Of a DNA stretch of 64,000 nt, positions 17,542-26,571 are shown piece by piece. The DNA comes from an uncultured Eubacteriales bacterium. Its GTDB lineage: Bacteria; Bacillota; Clostridia; Oscillospirales; Acutalibacteraceae. The stretch's first letter is position 1. Each line of letters opens with the position of its first letter. The stretch is from positions 1 to 64,000 of the forward strand of contig CAKSWC010000008.1 in NCBI GenBank assembly GCA_934511365.1, given 5' to 3'. The notes under the pieces were generated by a model. That model saw only the letters and a program-made list of their open reading frames with translations, ran no database searches and was not told where the DNA came from. Both the position numbers and the translations under genes were made by a program.

Positions 17542-18678
17542 TTGTTGATTAAAAAGATATCAAACTATTTATTGTTGTTGGTTTTAGCGCTCTTTTGCCT
17601 CGTTTTTTGCGCCGGCGCGGTTGATGTCAGCGCAAAAAGTGCGGTTGTTATTGACACTCGTACTGGTGAAATTGTCTTTCAAAAAGACGCTTTTGAAAGG
17701 CGCTCAATGGCAAGCACGACAAAAATCATGACGGCTCTTCTTGCAATAGAATCCGGCAGACTTGATGAAGCGGTGAACATTACGGGTGAGATGACGCGCG
17801 CAGAAGGCACATCGCTTGGGCTTCACGCCGGTGACAAGATCCGGCTTTCTGATCTGGTTTACGGAATGATGCTTGAATCTGGCAATGACGCCGCAAACGC
17901 TGTTGCATTGCATCTTTCGGGGAGTTTTGCCTCCTTTGCAAAGCTTATGAACGAAAAAGCACGTCAAATCGGAATGGATAACACGTCTTTTGTTACTCCT
18001 TCCGGACTTGACGATGAAAACCATTATTCAACGGCGTATGATATGGCTATTCTTGCCTCATATTGCGTTAAAAACTCAGTATTCAGAAGTGTCTGTTCAA
18101 CAAAAAAATATACTGCACAGCTGCTTGAACCGCAGACAAAGCTGTATTTTTCAAACCATAACAGATTGCTTTCAAGTGTTGATGGTGTTTTCGGTGTTAA
18201 AACGGGCTTTACAAAAAAGAGCGGTCGGTGTCTTGTCAGCGCTATTGAAAAGAACGGAGCTGTTCTTGTTGCCGTAACGCTGAATGCTCCAAATGATTGG
18301 AACGATCACAAAAGGCTCTATGATTATGCGCTTGAAAAGCTTGATGCAGTCACGGCTGAACCCAACTATCCGGATACGCTTTGCGTAATAGGCGGCGTTA
18401 AAAAAGGAGTGGGAATCAAAGCTTCGTGCGGTAATTTTTCCGTTGCACTTTACGGCAAGAGAGAGTTGGAACAGAAGGTCTATTTGCCGAGATTCATTTA
18501 TGCTCCGGTCAGTATCGGAGATCGACTTGGAAGAATTGACTTTTTCTGCAAAAACAACTGCATAAAAACCGTCTGGCTACTTGCCAATGAAAGCGTTGAA
18601 CGAATTGAGGCAACTTATGTGCCCAAAATTAGTTTTAGAGAGAGAATTATTAATAGATTAAAAAGTTTGTTTAAATAA
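17542..18678 (+). CDS. dacF: D-alanyl-D-alanine carboxypeptidase (DacF/DacB-like)
   Basis: A secreted penicillin-binding protein of peptidase family S11 that trims the terminal D-Ala of peptidoglycan stem peptides, 378 residues. It has an N-terminal signal peptide (about 1-27), the catalytic SxxK as STTKIM, the SxN motif SGNDAA and the KTG motif in VKTGFT. The C-terminal quarter is the beta-rich domain of the family. TTG 17542 fits the AGGTGG site best; GTG 17533 overlaps it. Its place next to gerW suggests a role in spore cortex formation, but a vegetative role is possible. Confidence 0.92.
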   Translation: MLIKKISNYLLLLVLALFCLVFCAGAVDVSAKSAVVIDTRTGEIVFQKDAFERRSMASTTKIMTALLAIESGRLDEAVNITGEMTRAEGTSLGLHAGDKIRLSDLVYGMMLESGNDAANAVALHLSGSFASFAKLMNEKARQIGMDNTSFVTPSGLDDENHYSTAYDMAILASYCVKNSVFRSVCSTKKYTAQLLEPQTKLYFSNHNRLLSSVDGVFGVKTGFTKKSGRCLVSAIEKNGAVLVAVTLNAPNDWNDHKRLYDYALEKLDAVTAEPNYPDTLCVIGGVKKGVGIKASCGNFSVALYGKRELEQKVYLPRFIYAPVSIGDRLGRIDFFCKNNCIKTVWLLANESVERIEATYVPKISFRERIINRLKSLFK

Positions 18679-18691
18679 GGAAGTGTTGTTT

Positions 18692-19435
18692 TTGGCAGAC
18701 AACAAAATAAGACTCCAAAAGTTTCTTTCCGAATGCGGCGTTGCCTCAAGAAGAAAGAGCGAGGAAATTATCGAATCGGGTGCCGTTAAAGTTAACGGAA
18801 GAACCGCCGCAATAGGCGATAAGGTTGACCCGAAGCGCGACACAGTTACAGTCCACGGAAAAAAGGTTATCAAGAAAAAAGAAAATGTTTATATCATGCT
18901 CAACAAGCCGCGCGGCTTTATCACAACCATGAGCGATGAGATGGACAGAAAGTGCGTTGCAATGCTCGTTAAAGACGCACCTGCAAGAGTTTATCCGGTC
19001 GGACGGCTTGACAGAGAGTCTGAGGGTATGCTGATTTTTACAAATGACGGTGAATTTGCCAATGCGTTGACTCACCCTTCAAAACACGTTCCCAAAACGT
19101 ATCGTGTTACTGTTCGCCCTCCGGTGAGCGAGGAACAGCTTACTGCGATTGCAACCGGAATTGTGATTGACGACAGAAAAACCGCTCCGGCCGAGGTTCG
19201 TGTTGTTCTGCGTGAGGAAAACCGTGTAGTGCTTGAAATTGTCCTTTATGAAGGTCGCAATCGCCAAATCAGAAAAATGTGTGAGGAAATCGGACTTGAG
19301 GTTGCGCGGCTGCGCAGGATTGCCATTGGTTCCGTTAAGCTCGGAATGCTCAAACAGGGCGCTTGGCGTGAACTCAACGCCGAAGAAGTTCGCAAGCTTA
19401 TGCTCGCTGCCGGCATGGAGGTAAAAAAGAGATGA
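18692..19435 (+). CDS. rluB: Pseudouridine synthase RluB family
   Basis: A 247-residue RsuA/RluB-type enzyme that makes pseudouridine in 23S rRNA. The N-terminal S4 domain (RLQKFLSECGVASRRKSE) is followed by the catalytic GRLDRESEGMLIFTNDG motif with the active Asp, and the C-terminal EGRNRQIRKMCE signature. TTG 18692 fits AAGGAAGTG; TTG 18686 and GTG 18683 lie too close to it. It overlaps the next small gene by 4 bases. Confidence 0.93.
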   Translation: MADNKIRLQKFLSECGVASRRKSEEIIESGAVKVNGRTAAIGDKVDPKRDTVTVHGKKVIKKKENVYIMLNKPRGFITTMSDEMDRKCVAMLVKDAPARVYPVGRLDRESEGMLIFTNDGEFANALTHPSKHVPKTYRVTVRPPVSEEQLTAIATGIVIDDRKTAPAEVRVVLREENRVVLEIVLYEGRNRQIRKMCEEIGLEVARLRRIAIGSVKLGMLKQGAWRELNAEEVRKLMLAAGMEVKKR

Positions 19436-19776
19436 TCTTTTTTAAGCCGACAGAAATTCATTCGGGCGAATGCACTGCGATATTTGAGGCTTTTTCCGGA
19501 ACGGACAGGCTTGGTGAATGCCGACTCAGAATAGACGGCAACTTTGCCGATGTGTTCTGTCTTGAATATGATGCCAATTCCCCGGAAATTGGCGAGGGTC
19601 TTTTAAAAAGTGCATATAACTATGCCGCGAACCATGGCGCATATATCGGCATTCTCTCGGCAAACGATAAAGGACTGGCACACGCTTATCTGAATTTTGA
19701 ACTTAAAGACGGTGTATATTCAAACGATATTCCAGCGCTGCTTGCAGGTCACTGTCATTGCAAAAGCAATATTTGA
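19432..19776 (+). CDS. Small hypothetical protein, GNAT-like C-terminus
   Basis: A 114-residue protein I cannot name. The segment VFCLEYDANSPEIGEGLLK followed by a helix resembles the acetyl-CoA loop of GNAT acetyltransferases, but the protein is shorter than a full GNAT domain. The ATG overlaps the rluB stop (ATGA). The stop codon overlaps the -35 box of the next promoter. It could be a minimal GNAT protein or a degenerate one. Confidence 0.65.
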   Translation: MIFFKPTEIHSGECTAIFEAFSGTDRLGECRLRIDGNFADVFCLEYDANSPEIGEGLLKSAYNYAANHGAYIGILSANDKGLAHAYLNFELKDGVYSNDIPALLAGHCHCKSNI

Positions 19777-19801
19777 CAAAAAGCGTAAAACGATATATAA
19801 T
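19773..19801 (+). promoter_or_regulatory. Promoter of the yicC-remA-gmk block
   Basis: Perfect consensus: -35 TTGACA (19773-19778), a 17-base spacer and -10 TATAAT (19796-19801). The -35 box overlaps the stop codon of the preceding gene. About 120 bases of leader follow before yicC. Confidence 0.9.
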
Positions 19802-19806
19802 AGCTG

Positions 19807-19856
19807 TTAATTAACAATTAACTGAAAGACATAGCATTTTGTTGCTTGTTAATTAA
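19807..19856 (+). repeat. Inverted repeat in the yicC leader
   Basis: TTAATTAACAA (19807-19817) and TTGTTAATTAA (19846-19856) are perfect 11-base arms around a 28-base loop. They would begin only a few bases into the transcript from the promoter just upstream. It could be an mRNA hairpin that stabilises the 5' end, or an operator; nothing decides between them. Confidence 0.6.
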
Positions 19857-19922
19857 TAGTGACTGTTCGGAAAATGAAGTATAAACATTCGGATATACAA
19901 GGAAAGGCATGAGGAATATAAT

Positions 19923-20801
19923 ATGATTAAAAGTATGACCGGTTTCGGCCGTGCGCAGATGCTTATTGACGACATGAACATCTCTGTTGAACTCAAAAGT
20001 GTTAACCACAGATATTTTGAATTCAGTTCCAAGGTTCCAAGAACATATGGCTTCCTTGAAGAAAGGCTTAAAAATCACGTTCAGTCAGTTGTTTCAAGGG
20101 GAAAAATTGACTGCTATGTTGCCATTGAAGAGCTTGGTGAGGATAACTGCACCGTGAGCGTGAACCATTCACTTGCAGGCGGTTATATCAACGCACTCAA
20201 AGAACTTTCGGAAAAATATGGTATAGAAAACGATATCACCGTCACCTCGCTTGCAAAGTATTATGACATCTTCACTGTCCATAAAGACGAGGCGGACGAG
20301 GAGCGCGTTTGGAATGCGGTAAAAACCGTTCTTGACAGCGCACTTGAATCCTTTGTTGCTATGCGTGAAAGAGAGGGCGAAAAACTCAGGAACGATATTC
20401 TTTCCCGCTGCGATATGATCATTGAAAATGTTGGCTTTATTGAAGAACGCTCTCCTCAGACTGTTGCCGAATATAACGCAAAACTTCTTGAAAGAATGAA
20501 AACGGTTCTTGAGGATGTTCATGTTGATGAACAGAGGCTTTTGACCGAGGCTGCGATTTTTGCGGATAAGGTTGCCGTTGCCGAAGAAACCGTCAGACTG
20601 CGCAGTCACATTGAACAGATGCGTGAATTTATGAACGGCGATACTGCAATAGGCAGGAAAGCGGACTTCCTTATTCAGGAGTTTAACCGCGAGGCTAACA
20701 CAATCGGCTCAAAGGCGCAGGATGTTGCCATTGCAAAAAAGGTTATTGATATCAAAGCTGAAGTTGAAAAGATCAGGGAACAGATCCAGAACATCGAATA
20801 A
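19923..20801 (+). CDS. yicC: YicC/YloC family endoribonuclease
   Basis: A 292-residue protein with the YicC-type N-terminus MIKSMTGFGRA, the ELKSVNHRYFEF region, and the C-terminal DUF1732 block (LIQEFNREANTIGSKAQD). YicC proteins are endoribonucleases active in RNA decay; YloC is the Bacillus homologue. The same order yloC-remA-gmk-rpoZ is found in Bacillus subtilis. Confidence 0.95.
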   Translation: MIKSMTGFGRAQMLIDDMNISVELKSVNHRYFEFSSKVPRTYGFLEERLKNHVQSVVSRGKIDCYVAIEELGEDNCTVSVNHSLAGGYINALKELSEKYGIENDITVTSLAKYYDIFTVHKDEADEERVWNAVKTVLDSALESFVAMREREGEKLRNDILSRCDMIIENVGFIEERSPQTVAEYNAKLLERMKTVLEDVHVDEQRLLTEAAIFADKVAVAEETVRLRSHIEQMREFMNGDTAIGRKADFLIQEFNREANTIGSKAQDVAIAKKVIDIKAEVEKIREQIQNIE

Positions 20802-20840
20802 CTTATTATCCGTCTAATTGGCTAAAAAAGGGGAATTTTA

Positions 20841-21113
20841 ATGAAGCTTGTTAACATCGGATTTGGAAACATGATTAATGCCGCGAGGCTTATTGCGGTT
20901 GTCAGCCCGGACTCCGCACCTATAAAGAGAATTGTTCAGGAGAGCAAGGAGCGCGGAACTCTCATTGATGCCACTCAGGGAAGAAGAACAAGAGCTGTCA
21001 TAATGATGGACAGCGATCACGTTGTTCTTTCATACCTTCAGTCCGAAACGGTTGCAAGCCGCCTTAACGGCGACACGGACGAGTCTTTTGCGGAGGAAAC
21101 GAACGATGAATAA
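20841..21113 (+). CDS. remA: Extracellular matrix regulator RemA (DUF370)
   Basis: A 90-residue DNA-binding protein matching RemA, with KLVNIGFGNMINAARLIAVV at the start, DSAPIKRIV, and the basic GRRTRAVI motif. In Bacillus, RemA forms rings and activates biofilm matrix and osmoprotection genes. Many Clostridia keep it next to gmk, as here. It overlaps gmk by 8 bases. Confidence 0.95.
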   Translation: MKLVNIGFGNMINAARLIAVVSPDSAPIKRIVQESKERGTLIDATQGRRTRAVIMMDSDHVVLSYLQSETVASRLNGDTDESFAEETNDE

Positions 21114-21669
21114 CGGACTTCTTGTTGTTCTTTCCGGCCCGTCCGGAAGCGGAAAGGACACTGTTTTAAAAGGTGTACTCAAAAGAATGGACGGGGACGC
21201 TTTCCTTTCGGTTTCAATGACAACGCGCGCAATGCGCCAAGGTGAAAAAGAGGGCGTTGATTACTTCTTTGTTTCAAAGGAGCAGTTTCAAAAAAACATT
21301 AAAGACGATCTGATGCTTGAATATGCTCAGTATGGCTCAAACTATTACGGAACGCCTATCGGTCCTGTTAAAGAAGTTTTAAAGTCCGGAAAAACCGTTT
21401 TCCTCAACATTGAGGTTCAGGGCGGCGCAAATATCCGCCGTCTTATGCCGGAGGCTGTTCAGATTTTCATTGCCCCGCCTTCAAGAGAAGAGCTTGAAAA
21501 ACGCCTGCGCAACAGGGGAACTGAAAGCGAGGAGTGCATCTGTGAACGGTTGCGCATTGCACAGGAAGAAATGAAACACGCCGATGAATATGATTATGTT
21601 GTTGTTAACGATGCGCTTGAAGATGCGATTGAAGAAGTGATTTCAATCGTGAACAAGGCTTTAAAATAA
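21106..21669 (+). CDS. gmk: Guanylate kinase
   Basis: A 187-residue kinase that converts GMP to GDP with ATP. The P-loop GPSGSGKDTVL, SMTTRAMRQGEKEGVDYFF (GMP site), LNIEVQGG and the lid arginines near RLRNRGTES are all present. The P-loop ends in GKD where most relatives have GKG or GKS. The start at 21106 (MNNGLLVVLSG) is used because the upstream extension lies inside remA in another frame. Confidence 0.96.
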   Translation: MNNGLLVVLSGPSGSGKDTVLKGVLKRMDGDAFLSVSMTTRAMRQGEKEGVDYFFVSKEQFQKNIKDDLMLEYAQYGSNYYGTPIGPVKEVLKSGKTVFLNIEVQGGANIRRLMPEAVQIFIAPPSREELEKRLRNRGTESEECICERLRIAQEEMKHADEYDYVVVNDALEDAIEEVISIVNKALK

Positions 21670-21698
21670 TTTAAATTTAATTTTGTGAGGTAATCAAT

Positions 21699-21908
21699 AT
21701 GCTTAATCCTGATCTCAGAATACTTCTTAAAGACCATATCAGCCGCTATTCGCTTGTTACCGCTGTTGCAAAACGCGCAAGAACTATCACTGAAGATCCT
21801 GTTCTCAGCGAAAAATGCGGAACAGAAAAGCCTGTTTCATTTGCACTCGATGAGTTCCTTGCAGGAAAATTTGAAATCAGGGAACCGGACGAGATTAAAA
21901 ATATCTGA
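21699..21908 (+). CDS. rpoZ: DNA-directed RNA polymerase omega subunit
   Basis: A 69-residue protein with the omega pattern: an N-terminal helix, then the core SRYSLVTAVAKRARTI, and a short VSFALDEFLAGKFEI tail. It assists assembly of the beta' subunit. It lies 29 bases after gmk with a TGAGGT ribosome binding site. The coaBC gene that usually follows in Bacillus is missing; priA comes next. Confidence 0.93.
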   Translation: MLNPDLRILLKDHISRYSLVTAVAKRARTITEDPVLSEKCGTEKPVSFALDEFLAGKFEIREPDEIKNI

Positions 21909-21933
21909 TTGAATTTCAAGGAAGTGGAATGAT

Positions 21934-24393
21934 ATGGAACAGACTTTGGCCGCGGTTGCAGTTGAAAATGTTTCATATCATTTTGATATTTTATACGGTT
22001 ACATCGTCCCGGAAAGATTTTCAGGCTGCATCAAAACCGGTTCCCGCGTTATTGTGAATTTTGGAAGGGGAAAAGACAGCAAACGACAGGGCGTTGTTTT
22101 TGGCTTTCAAAGACCGGAAAAGGGAAAAAAATATAAAGAAATCTTAGATATTCTTGATGAAACTCCGGTGCTGACCGCGGAAATGATTGAAATTGCCGCA
22201 TTTTTAAAGGAGAGGACTTTCTGCACATATTTTGAAGCCGCAAAAGCTCAGCTTCCGGCCGGCTTCAACTATATTATTAAATCGTCATATGTTGCACTGA
22301 GCGGAAACGAACAATCCGTCTCTCTCACTGAGCGCGAAAAGCAGGTCTATGACTATATGCTTTCAAAGGTAGGTTTTCTCACCAAAAAAGCCGTTTTCTC
22401 CGCTTGCGGCATTACTTACGGAAGCAATGTTCTTGAACGGCTTATTGAAAAAGGCTTAGTTCAAAAAAACATTGAAACGCGCAAGCAGGTTGGGGAGCTT
22501 TTTGCAAAAACGGCGGTGCTGAACATTTCCGGAATTGAACTTGAGGACGCATTTGAAAAATTGACAAAAAAGCAGGCAGAAGTTCTCCGGGTGCTTGCAG
22601 ACGCCGGCAGCGCAAGAGTTAAAGAGCTTTGCGAAATTACCGGTGTTTCCGCTGCGGTTGTTAAAGCACTTGAAAGCAAAGGAATAATCAATATCACCGA
22701 TGTCGATGTTTATCGAATTCCGCAATCCGGCTATTTCGGTGATGACTGCGTTTCAAAAATCAGTCTTACACCTATGCAGGAAAAGGCTTACCGCGGATTG
22801 CTCAATAAATATCAAAACGGCGGTGGAGTTTCGCTCCTTTACGGAATTACCGGCAGCGGAAAAACCTCGGTTTTTCTGAAGCTTATTGACAACGTGCTTA
22901 AAGACGGAAAAAATGTTATAGTAATGGTTCCGGAAATTTCTCTCACGCCGCAGATGGTTTCTCTTTTTAAAGGCAGATATAAAAATGAAGTTGCTGTTTT
23001 TCATTCGGCGCTTTCAATGGGTGAGCGCAAGGATGAGTACCGTAGAGTTAAAAACGGCGGTGTAAGAATTGTTGTTGGAACGCGTTCCGCTGTGTTTGCA
23101 CCGTTTGAAAATATAGGGCTAATTGTTATAGACGAGGAGCAGGAGCATACATATAAATCAGAATCTTCTCCGCGATATCATGCGAGGGATGTTGCCCGTT
23201 TCAGAGCAAAAAAGCACTCCGCACTCCTTCTCCTTTCTTCAGCCACTCCGAGCATTGAAAGCTATTCGCTTGCAAAAAAAGGCGTGTATTCGCTTGAAAA
23301 GCTCACTGAGCGTTACGGCACAGCCGTTTTGCCTGAGGTTACGATTATAGACATGAAAGCCGAAAAAAGTAAGGGAAACAAGTATTGTATCAGTGCAGAA
23401 CTTCTTGACCGGCTAAAAAGCAATCTTGAAGCGAAAAAGCAGTCCATACTACTAATGAACCGCAGGGGATATAACACATTTGTTGCCTGCGATAGCTGCG
23501 GAAGCGTTGTTACTTGCCCTTATTGCAGCATTTCAATGACTTTCCACCTTTCAAACAAAAAACTTATGTGCCACTATTGCGGATATACAACGGATTTCAA
23601 AACAAAATGCGATGTCTGCGGAAAGGAAAATGTCCGTTATTCAGGCTACGGCACACAAAGAATTGAAGAAGAACTCCACAGCCTTTTGCCCGAGGCTCGC
23701 ATTTTGCGCATGGATACTGATTCAAATTCCGGAAGATACGCATTTGAAAAAAACATTACCGCTTTTGGCAACAATGAGTATGACATAATGCTGGGAACTC
23801 AAATGGTTGCAAAGGGTCTTGATTTTGAAAATGTTACTCTTGTCGGTGTTATCAATGCCGACCAGCAGCTTAATAATGACGATTTCAGAAGTGAAGAACT
23901 GACTTTTGATCTGCTGACTCAGGTTGTTGGACGTTGCGGACGAGGAAAAAATAAGGGCACAGCCGTTATTCAGACAATGACCCCGGAAAACAACATTATT
24001 GCTCTTGCAAAAACACAGAACTATGATGAGTTTTATAAGGATGAAATTGAAATTCGGCGCATGATGACATATCCGCCGTTTTGTGATATCTGCGCAGTTT
24101 ACACGGTAAGCGAGGATGAACTGAAAGCTCTTTCGGCGGCAAGAATTTTTCTTGAAGAATTCAAAAAGAGGGCGAAAATTGAAAAGGATGCGCTCAAGGT
24201 TATTGTTCTTCCGGTTATGCCGCCGAGAATTGCAAAAGTTAACAATAAATTCAGATACAGAATAATTATTAAATGTAAGAATTCAGCCGCATTTAGAAAA
24301 ATCATTTCAGAACTGCTCATTGAATTCGGTGCAAGCAAAACATTCGGAGATGTAACGGTGTTTGCGGACATCAACCCGTTATCTTTGGTTTAA
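21934..24393 (+). CDS. priA: Primosomal replication restart helicase PriA
   Basis: An 819-residue 3'-5' DNA helicase that reloads the replisome at stalled forks. Visible parts in order are the N-terminal 3'BD, a winged-helix region, the Walker A GITGSGKT, the DEEQEH box, SSATPSIES (motif III), a zinc module of eight cysteines (CDSCG, CPYC, CHYC, CDVCG), and motif VI near QVVGRCGRG. Length is normal. It starts 25 bases after rpoZ. Confidence 0.97.
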   Translation: MEQTLAAVAVENVSYHFDILYGYIVPERFSGCIKTGSRVIVNFGRGKDSKRQGVVFGFQRPEKGKKYKEILDILDETPVLTAEMIEIAAFLKERTFCTYFEAAKAQLPAGFNYIIKSSYVALSGNEQSVSLTEREKQVYDYMLSKVGFLTKKAVFSACGITYGSNVLERLIEKGLVQKNIETRKQVGELFAKTAVLNISGIELEDAFEKLTKKQAEVLRVLADAGSARVKELCEITGVSAAVVKALESKGIINITDVDVYRIPQSGYFGDDCVSKISLTPMQEKAYRGLLNKYQNGGGVSLLYGITGSGKTSVFLKLIDNVLKDGKNVIVMVPEISLTPQMVSLFKGRYKNEVAVFHSALSMGERKDEYRRVKNGGVRIVVGTRSAVFAPFENIGLIVIDEEQEHTYKSESSPRYHARDVARFRAKKHSALLLLSSATPSIESYSLAKKGVYSLEKLTERYGTAVLPEVTIIDMKAEKSKGNKYCISAELLDRLKSNLEAKKQSILLMNRRGYNTFVACDSCGSVVTCPYCSISMTFHLSNKKLMCHYCGYTTDFKTKCDVCGKENVRYSGYGTQRIEEELHSLLPEARILRMDTDSNSGRYAFEKNITAFGNNEYDIMLGTQMVAKGLDFENVTLVGVINADQQLNNDDFRSEELTFDLLTQVVGRCGRGKNKGTAVIQTMTPENNIIALAKTQNYDEFYKDEIEIRRMMTYPPFCDICAVYTVSEDELKALSAARIFLEEFKKRAKIEKDALKVIVLPVMPPRIAKVNNKFRYRIIIKCKNSAAFRKIISELLIEFGASKTFGDVTVFADINPLSLV

Positions 24394-24404
24394 GGAGAAT
24401 AGTT

Positions 24405-24890
24405 ATGGCAATCAGAAAAATTGTAACAGTTGAAGATCCGGTGCTGAGAAAGAAAAGCCGCCCGGTTGTGAAATTTGACGAAAAGCTCTGGATGCTTCTT
24501 GATGATATGAAAGAAACTTTAAAAAAGGCCGACGGTGCAGGCCTTGCCGCCGTTCAGGTCGGAATACTGCGCCGCGCGGTTATTGTTGACGTTGGTGACG
24601 GAAAACCGCTCGAACTCATCAATCCCGAAATTGTTGAAACAAGCGGCGAGCAGGAAGGTCAGGAGGGCTGTCTTTCGCTTCCGGGTAAATGGGGTGTTGT
24701 TTGCCGCCCGGAGTTTGTTAAAGTACGCGCACAGAACCGCAAGGGACAGTGGTGCCTGTTCAAGGGAGAAGGACTCAAGGCGCGTTGCTTCTGCCATGAA
24801 ATTGATCACCTTGACGGAATAATTTTTACCGACCGCGCAAAGCATATGCTGACGGATGAAGAACTCAGCCGCCTTAATAATAACGAATGA
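24405..24890 (+). CDS. def: Peptide deformylase
   Basis: A 161-residue metal enzyme that removes the formyl group from nascent proteins. The three motifs are present: GAGLAAVQVG (usually GxGLAAPQ; here Val replaces Pro), EGCLSLPG with the metal-binding Cys, and HEIDHLDG with two His ligands and the catalytic Glu. It is directly followed by fmt, which adds the formyl group to Met-tRNA. Confidence 0.96.
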   Translation: MAIRKIVTVEDPVLRKKSRPVVKFDEKLWMLLDDMKETLKKADGAGLAAVQVGILRRAVIVDVGDGKPLELINPEIVETSGEQEGQEGCLSLPGKWGVVCRPEFVKVRAQNRKGQWCLFKGEGLKARCFCHEIDHLDGIIFTDRAKHMLTDEELSRLNNNE

Positions 24891-24918
24891 ATAACAAACA
24901 ATTACGAGGTTTAGATAT

Positions 24919-25848
24919 ATGAAAATTGCATTTATGGGAACACCCGATTTTTCCGTTGAATGTCTTAAGGCGCTTGCCGCTTCAAAGCATGAGGTTGTTG
25001 GCGTTTTCTGTCAGCCGGACAAGCCCGTTGGAAGGAAGCAGGAGCTAAAAATGCCCGATGTCAAAATTGAGGCACTGAAGCATAATTTTACCGTCTTTCA
25101 GCCTAAAACTCTGAAAAACGGTGCCGGAGTTGAAATTCTTAAGGAGATTGAGCCGGAGCTTGTAATTGTTGTGGCATACGGAAAGCTTCTTCCGCCAGAT
25201 TTTCTTGCCTATCCGAAATATGGCTGCATCAATATTCACGCCTCAATTCTTCCGAAATATCGCGGTGCTTCGCCGATTCATCACTGCGTTCTTAACGGTG
25301 AGACTGAGACCGGAGTAACTTCGATGCAGATGGATGCAGGGCTTGACACGGGCGATATGCTTTTAACGGAAAAAATTCCTATCGGAATCAATGACACAAC
25401 TCTTGATATGTTTGAAAAGCTCTCCGTTCTTGGCGCCGATGTAATGATGAAAACAATAAACAAACTTGAAAAGGGTGAACTTAAGCCTGTTAAACAAGAT
25501 GACTCAAAAGCAACCTACGCCGGATTGCTTTCAAAGGACGAGGGCCTTGTTGACTGGAGCAAAAGCGCACTTGAAATTCATAACAAAATCCGCGGACTTT
25601 ACTCTTGGCCGGGCGCGTTCACAAAGCTTGACGGAAAAACGCTTAAGCTTCACAAAGCGGTTTTGAGCGATGAAAAGGGAAATAATATTCCCGGCTGCAT
25701 TGTTCCGGTGAACGGAAAGTTTGTTGTCTGCTGCGGAGACAACAAATGTATTGAACTCAAGGAAATCCAGCTTGAGGGAAAAAAACGCATGGATTCCGTT
25801 TCGTTCCTCAACGGCCACAAGCTTCAAAACGGAACAGTGCTCGGCTAA
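24919..25848 (+). CDS. fmt: Methionyl-tRNA formyltransferase
   Basis: A 309-residue enzyme that formylates initiator Met-tRNA using 10-formyltetrahydrofolate. It has the N-terminal KIAFMGTPDFSV, the folate-site residues in NIHASILPKYRGASPIHH (the catalytic Asn-His), the Asp in MDAGLDTGDML, and an OB-fold C-terminal domain. It forms the usual def-fmt pair. Confidence 0.97.
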   Translation: MKIAFMGTPDFSVECLKALAASKHEVVGVFCQPDKPVGRKQELKMPDVKIEALKHNFTVFQPKTLKNGAGVEILKEIEPELVIVVAYGKLLPPDFLAYPKYGCINIHASILPKYRGASPIHHCVLNGETETGVTSMQMDAGLDTGDMLLTEKIPIGINDTTLDMFEKLSVLGADVMMKTINKLEKGELKPVKQDDSKATYAGLLSKDEGLVDWSKSALEIHNKIRGLYSWPGAFTKLDGKTLKLHKAVLSDEKGNNIPGCIVPVNGKFVVCCGDNKCIELKEIQLEGKKRMDSVSFLNGHKLQNGTVLG

Positions 25849-25876
25849 ATTGATTTATATATAAAAGGAGCGCATT

Positions 25877-26560
25877 ATGATTTGGTATGACTATTACTAC
25901 TTTATTCTTGTTTTGCCGGCGATAATTCTTTCGCTTGCTGCGCAGATTGCCGTTAAAAACACTTACAAATCAATGTCTCGCGTTAGGAATCGTTCCGGAC
26001 TCACCGGTGCGGCAGCCGCCGCAAGGGTGCTCGCGTATTACGGCATTACTAATGTTCGCATTGTTCCGATTGACGGCAATTTGACGGATCATTATGACCC
26101 GAGAGATAATGTTATCCGCCTTTCTTCAAAAGTCTTTTCCGGCAATTCAATAGCATCGGTGGGAATCGCCTGCCACGAGGCCGGTCACGCGGCTCAGCAC
26201 GCGCAAAACTATGCGCCGATAACAGTACGAAACGCCATTTTGCCCGTTGCCAACATCGGTTCTTCCGCCGGAATTCTTCTTGCTGTTATTGGTTATGCAC
26301 TCGGTTTTGGAATTTTGACAAAGGTTGGAATAATTCTATTTGCGGCCGTTGTTGTTTTTCAGCTTGTTACGCTCCCGATTGAATTCAATGCAAGCGCAAG
26401 AGCAATGAAGGTTATTGATGAAACCGGAATGCTTGCATCTGATGAACAGCGCGGCGCAAGAAAGGTTCTCACCGCCGCCGCAATGACTTATGTTGCTGCA
26501 CTTCTTGTTTCAATAATGTCGCTTTTAAGACTCGTTTTAAGATATAATTCAAAAGACTGA
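25877..26560 (+). CDS. Zinc metallopeptidase, YugP-like membrane protein
   Basis: A 227-residue protein with an N-terminal membrane helix, the zinc-binding HEAGHAAQH motif near residue 100, and further hydrophobic segments at about 120-170 and 205-225. This is the pattern of the YugP family (DUF-type neutral zinc metallopeptidase). Substrate unknown. It commonly lies between fmt and rsmB in Clostridia, as here, with a 28-base gap and an AAAGGAG site. Confidence 0.9.
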   Translation: MIWYDYYYFILVLPAIILSLAAQIAVKNTYKSMSRVRNRSGLTGAAAAARVLAYYGITNVRIVPIDGNLTDHYDPRDNVIRLSSKVFSGNSIASVGIACHEAGHAAQHAQNYAPITVRNAILPVANIGSSAGILLAVIGYALGFGILTKVGIILFAAVVVFQLVTLPIEFNASARAMKVIDETGMLASDEQRGARKVLTAAAMTYVAALLVSIMSLLRLVLRYNSKD

Positions 26561-26571
26561 ACGGAGATAAA

